Shown here: one piece after another, positions 60,601-64,000 of the stretch
Layout of the letters: the number at the start of each line of letters is the position of its first letter
Position numbering within the stretch: the stretch's first letter is position 1
Assembly (NCBI GenBank): GCA_000320605.2
Contig: KB445798.1
Location: 893,037 to 957,036 of the forward strand
Direction: 5' to 3'
Source of the DNA: Gelatoporia subvermispora B
Taxonomy: Eukaryota; Basidiomycota; Agaricomycetes; Polyporales; Gelatoporiaceae
DNA: 64,000 bases
Translations under genes and position numbers: made by a program
Notes under the pieces: generated by a model
What the model saw: the letters and a program-made list of their open reading frames with translations, nothing else
Told to the model about the DNA's origin: nothing
Databases searched by the model: none

Positions 60601-63600
60601 AAGAAGATCTAATCATTAATGGCGCTCATAGTCCACCACCAGACGGAAAACGACCACATAGATCGTCGACCAGTGATGGTACTCCAGCTACTCAGACTTC
60701 AGGTCTGGGTACAGCAAATCCCTCAAGTCGGCCTGCTGTGGGCCGTCCACACCATGTTTGTCCGGGGGTTGACTATGAGAACGTCGAAGTCCGCGCGAGC
60801 GGCCCGCAGACGCTCGACGCTCTCGACACTCTCGACACTCTCGACACTCTCGACACTCTCGACACTCTCGACACTCTTGACGTCCTCCACACGCACAATT
60901 CCCCCAACACGTTCAATCCTCTCGACGTTCGCCGCCTATTCGACGTGCTCGAATCCTACACCGTGTGCTCAAATCTGCGGTCACGCACCAGCTGCAATAC
61001 CTACACGACGCCATCTACTCCCACGACTTGGTCGACCTCATTCCCCTCCATCGCAGCTTTCTCTACCTCTCACGTCTCCTTCTCGACATGTCTCAGCTAC
61101 GTTAGTACAAGAGATCGACTTACGTGAGTACTGCGTACTGACTCTTCCCTGCAGGTGGACAAGCGGCACTCGACGAAATCCTGCGACTCATGGACAGGAC
61201 GGACGACTTCAGCTGGAGGATGATCAAGCACAAGGTGGATGGAGGGAGATTGTACACGGCGTACGCTTGGGGTAAGTCACCACAGTTTCCTTCTTTGCTT
61301 CCTCTGCTCAGTAGCGACCGGCGGCAGTCGGCGATCGTCTCTACGGGCGAGGAGCAGGCTTCCAGCGCGAGGACGCCAAGGATCAAGCGGCTGCTCAAGC
61401 AGCAGTGAATCTCTCTGCCATGTCTCAGCCCAGTCAGTTCAAGAAGTCCAACGGCGCGAGCAAACGTACTGAATCTTCCCTGCAGGCGGACTAGAGAAGC
61501 TCGACGATATCCTATGGTTTGTGGGGAGGGCGGATGAGCTGAGCTGGAGAGAGATTGAACATAAGGCGAAGGGAGGGAAGTTGTACACGGTGTACGCTTG
61601 GGGTGAGTGATTCCTTCTCCCTACCTTCGCTCAGTCTTAACCAGTAGCAGTGGGCGATCGTCTCTACGGGCGGGGTGCGGGCTTCGAGCCGGAGGCCGCT
61701 ATGAATCAAGCGGCCAAGGAAGCGGCCAGCAACCTCCTCAGCGACGCCATCGATCATCTCGTTGATGAGGTTCAGGGCTCACAGACCGCTCCGGCCGGGT
61801 CATCGGGCGCGCGTTAGGGATTCCATAGACCATGCATTTGTGTTAGTGTTCGATCTATGATGCTTCAATGATACGGCCCTGCTCTCGAACGTGCTTGATC
61901 TGGGCGTGGCCTTCAGTATTCCCCCGCGGGGGTTGCGCCATGATGCTCGACATCGGGCCCCAAAGTCCAGTCTGCAGACCGAATTGGTGCGTAATCTAGC
62001 CATGGAAATGTCCGGTCGATCATCTCATTAACTATCACAGGGGCAGACAACAGTCTTAAGAGACGACGTGTGCATCAGTTGTCCCCAAGGTGCACTCGCG
62101 ATCCTCTCGGGTACCAGACCGACCATCGCTTCAGAACCGGAAACCTTGAGCTAAACCCATGCTATTCACGATCTTGCTCGAGCATTGTTTGCGAGCGGAC
62201 CAGCTTTGTAGCGACTCTGCTGCTTTTCCCGTGAGTATGCGTTCACGTCCATGCAATCTAGCGCTGAATGGGCTCGAGCAGGATCGACCGGTGTACACGC
62301 ATAGTTCTGAGGGCGAGAGTGAACCTTCGCCGCCGCCAGCTACCTGATGTTTCCTATTTTCCAAGTCCATATCGAGTCCAGCAAGCACCGTAGCTGGCAA
62401 GCTTAGTTTGCTCATACCCTTTCCCCCCTCAATTCTGGCGTGCTCCAGCTGGTTTCAGTACTCGCCTACACATCCATCTGCGCCCTGCCAACCTGGCGAC
62501 GGCGGACTCTGACACACAGACTCCACATTGGTCAGCGATTTGATGTACATCAAGCTTGGCGTGGACACTGTCTACAGTCAGATGTACGGGCAAGCCGATA
62601 TCTCGCCACAGCCCATCAACTTGCGCATCCATCCCCCTAGAGCCCTCACCCTGACACTCGTCGATCTGCCCGGTCTGAAGAAGATCCCGGTTGGTGACTA
62701 GCCAAAGAAATTTGGTACTCAAATACATGTCGAAGATGACGTGTATCATCCTGGCCATCATCGCTGCCAACTAGGACCTGGCGAACTTGGACGGTCTTCA
62801 GCTAGCACGTGAGGTAGACGTGGATATCGACTCCAACAAGCCCATCATCCTGGCTCTATCTCGCCACAACCTATCAACCTGCACAACTATTCCCCTGATG
62901 TCATCACCCCGATGCTCGTCAGTCTGCCCGGTCTGACGAACATCCCGGTCGGTGACCAGCCAAAGGGCCATATTCAAGTACATCTCGAAGACGGCGTGTA
63001 TCATCCTGGCCGTCATTGCTGCCAACTAGGACCTGGCAACTCGGACGATCTTCGGCTGGCGCGTGAGGCAGACGCAGATATTGTATCTAACATGCCCATC
63101 AGTGTGGCACTCGAGCTCAAGCGCAACTTCTCCAAAACCACAGGAGCAAGGCGCAGTACTGCGGCAAACCACTCCTTGCATGGAGGCTCAACGCCGTATG
63201 TATCTCTTCGCTGAGCATTGTTGCGCCCGCTGATCACAATGCAGGCCCCGATGGTGCACATCCGTTCGACGCTGCCAAACATCAAGGGGCACATTCAGCA
63301 GCAGCTGCAGAAATACAACATATGAATAATGAGCCTCAGTGGATCGTTGGGCGATGGCAATCCTACGAACGTCGCCTTCTGCGTCATCACCGAGTTCTGC
63401 TCCGAAGTTTGTACGCTAAACGACGGTAACACCAACGACCCCTCCCTGAATACGCTGTCCAGTGGTGCTCGTATCAGCCAGATATATCACGAGCTGGTCA
63501 ATAACGGTGTCAATGACACCGCAAACTGACATCTGTCTGTGCAACTTTACGGCATGAGACACACTCGACTGTCTCTCGTGAGGATGTCCCGCACACGCTA

Positions 63601-64000
63601 TTCACAGCCAATTCTGGCACCTGCTGCGAGCCCTGTCCTTTGTAACGGGTGCTGAGCGTCTGCTCGTGGAATCGAAGGATGGTGAGAACATGAGTATCGT
63701 AAGCGTCCTCTAAGTGTGTCCTCTTCCGCCACTCTCTGATGCTTGCTATCTAACGCAGACGACTGTGTCTTCATCCCCACCTTATTTCACCTTCTTCCCT
63801 TGCTATCTCTGTGTTGAATGATACTGATCTTCTTTTCTACTTGTAGCCTTTCACAAACGACTTTCCACGAGCAGATATACATGAACTTCTCTCACCCGAT
63901 CTCTTACACCAGTTGATCAAAGGTACCTTCAAGGACCATCTTGTCTCGTGGGTAGAAGATTACCTCGAGATAGTCCATGGTGAAGAAGGCGCAAAGAAGA
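57631..64000 (+). CDS. Plavaka transposase 2, zinc-finger type, 3' end outside window
   Basis: Homolog of the transposase at 49.3-52.6 kb. Exons in phase: 57631-58717, 58767-59284, 59342-59543, 59596-59824, 59875-60004, then 63847 onward past the window. Exon 1 encodes a C2H2 finger with widened first pair (C-x6-C-x12-H-x4-H, in [15 protein letters not shown] then [11 protein letters not shown]) and a 300-residue acidic region absent from copy 1, with repeats of the type YQDGxEPxQxDY and Asp/Ser-rich runs. Family blocks then match copy 1: [88 protein letters not shown] and [20 protein letters not shown] with [16 protein letters not shown]. Intron 5 is 3,842 nt against 42 nt in copy 1. The visible reading frame is open. 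Whether the giant intron is still spliced is unknown. Confidence 0.85.
60822..60875 (+). repeat. Minisatellite, six exact units of CTCGACACT
   Basis: Six perfect 9-bp units flanked by degenerate ones. In one plus frame it encodes (Leu-Asp-Thr)n following a Pro/Ser-rich stretch ([20 protein letters not shown]), so it may be in coding sequence of the hypothetical gene that follows. Confidence 0.9.
60945..61818 (+). CDS. Hypothetical protein with tandemly duplicated two-exon unit, inside the intron insert
   Basis: No known family recognised. Exon 1 (from at least 60945, start not found) encodes [20 protein letters not shown] and [14 protein letters not shown], helical and leucine-rich. It splices (61101-61154) to a unit reading [30 protein letters not shown], then (intron 61272-61327) [17 protein letters not shown] second copy follows: [30 protein letters not shown], intron, [16 protein letters not shown], ending in [14 protein letters not shown], stop at 61816-61818. 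Both units have introns at the same places and phases, so genomic duplication of an exon pair is certain in form. The reading frame is continuous through four introns, arguing for a real gene captured whole or in part. Confidence 0.5.
62598..63529 (+). pseudogene. Vps1-type dynamin GTPase fragments, with an internal tandem duplication
   Basis: Dynamin-related Vps1 drives membrane fission at endosomes and peroxisomes. Fragment 1 (about 62600-62840) reads [19 protein letters not shown], the G3 DxxG region, then a stop, and in another frame [11 protein letters not shown], a stop, and [15 protein letters not shown]. Fragment 2 (about 62850-63100) repeats this ([34 protein letters not shown]), so the segment is tandemly duplicated. 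Then [15 protein letters not shown] (about 63250-63295) and, after a frame change, [17 protein letters not shown] with [19 protein letters not shown] and [10 protein letters not shown] (about 63350-63517), from the middle/stalk domain. The P-loop and much of the gene are missing and there are several stops and frameshifts, so it is non-functional captured host sequence. Confidence 0.8.

Larger units (their letters stand above)
60005..63846 (+). mobile_element. 3.8-kb insertion/captured DNA inside transposase intron 5
   Basis: The intron keeps a GTGAGA donor at 60005 and a pyrimidine-rich TTGTAG acceptor at 63841-63846, at the same codon boundary (phase 0) as the 42-nt intron of copy 1. Inside are a 9-bp minisatellite, a hypothetical gene with a duplicated exon unit (to 61818), and Vps1-type dynamin fragments (62.6-63.5 kb), all on the plus strand. 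No transposase of its own was seen in the insert, so it looks like stepwise capture of host DNA by the element or insertion of a non-autonomous element. Confidence 0.7.
54023..64000. mobile_element. Plavaka-type DNA transposon 2, truncated by window edge, with nested captured DNA
   Basis: Same plan as element 1: DUF6532-like gene on minus (54023-57381) head-to-head with the transposase on plus (57631 to beyond 64000), about 249 bp between starts. The protein sequences differ widely from element 1, so this is an older, separate lineage and not a recent duplicate. The fifth transposase intron is expanded to 3,842 nt. Left terminus probably within 53.0-54.0 kb; right terminus outside the window. 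Confidence 0.75.

Noticed and set aside
60619..61275. 218-codon frame with long (Ser-Thr-Leu)n run
   Set aside because: The run is a frame of the 9-bp minisatellite, and downstream it disagrees with the frame supported by the duplicated exon units and their splice sites.
62131..63294. Several minus-strand frames of 75-113 codons
   Set aside because: Antisense to the dynamin fragments; two of them are similar to each other only because the dynamin segment is tandemly duplicated.
1..64000. tRNA, rRNA and CRISPR arrays
   Set aside because: No cloverleaf-like segment with a GTTCRA box outside coding exons, no rRNA core sequence and no array of regularly spaced direct repeats was seen; this is by eye, not by a covariance-model scan.

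Overview
This window reads as nuclear DNA of a filamentous basidiomycete, most likely an Agaricomycete (mushroom or polypore relative). Genes are split by many 40-65 nt introns with GTRNGT donors and CTRAC/CTAAY-like branch sites. Gene families typical of that class are present: DUF6534 seven-TM-like proteins, WW-like/C-terminal multi-TM proteins, DUF3684 Sacsin-like ATPases, and Plavaka transposases with DUF6532-like partners. No rRNA, tRNA or CRISPR was seen. Exon boundaries were joined by eye from reading frame, splice signals and family motifs. Spans are firmer than individual splice sites, except where a codon phase check is stated.

Layout. 0-12.4 kb is metabolic: the 3' part of an adenylation-thiolation-reductase (NRPS-like) gene (+), a secreted carboxylesterase-like gene (-) whose nucleophile serine is replaced by Asn, and a GMC oxidoreductase (+) with an 8-nt microexon. 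13.2-14.2 kb is a broken CYP61/ERG5-like P450. 16.1-33.0 kb is a symmetrical block: a convergent pair (WW-like/multi-TM gene -> <- FHA gene) occurs twice in direct orientation (16.1-20.4 and 28.8-33.0 kb). Between the two pairs lies one large gene (22.0-28.4 kb) with an N-terminal Sacsin-type GHKL ATPase, a DUF3684 body and a C-terminal HExxH motif. 33.8-35.2 kb is the housekeeping SDHB iron-sulfur subunit. 35.7-44.9 kb carries three diverged DUF6534 paralogs (-, -, +).

46.4-64.0 kb is transposon territory. Two Plavaka-type transposase genes (+) each sit head-to-head with a DUF6532-like gene (-). The sequences of the two pairs have diverged strongly but the arrangement is the same, which suggests the DUF6532-like protein is a second component of the element. 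The first transposase is open across nine exons (960 codons plus stop). The second runs off the window, and one of its introns has grown from 42 nt (in copy 1) to 3,842 nt. That intron contains a 9-bp minisatellite, a hypothetical gene with a duplicated two-exon unit, and fragments of a Vps1-type dynamin gene, i.e. captured host sequence.

The long stretches at 6.3-9.2, 14.2-16.1, 20.4-22.0, 40.7-42.9, 44.9-46.4 and 52.7-54.0 kb contain no gene I can support beyond the weak items listed.
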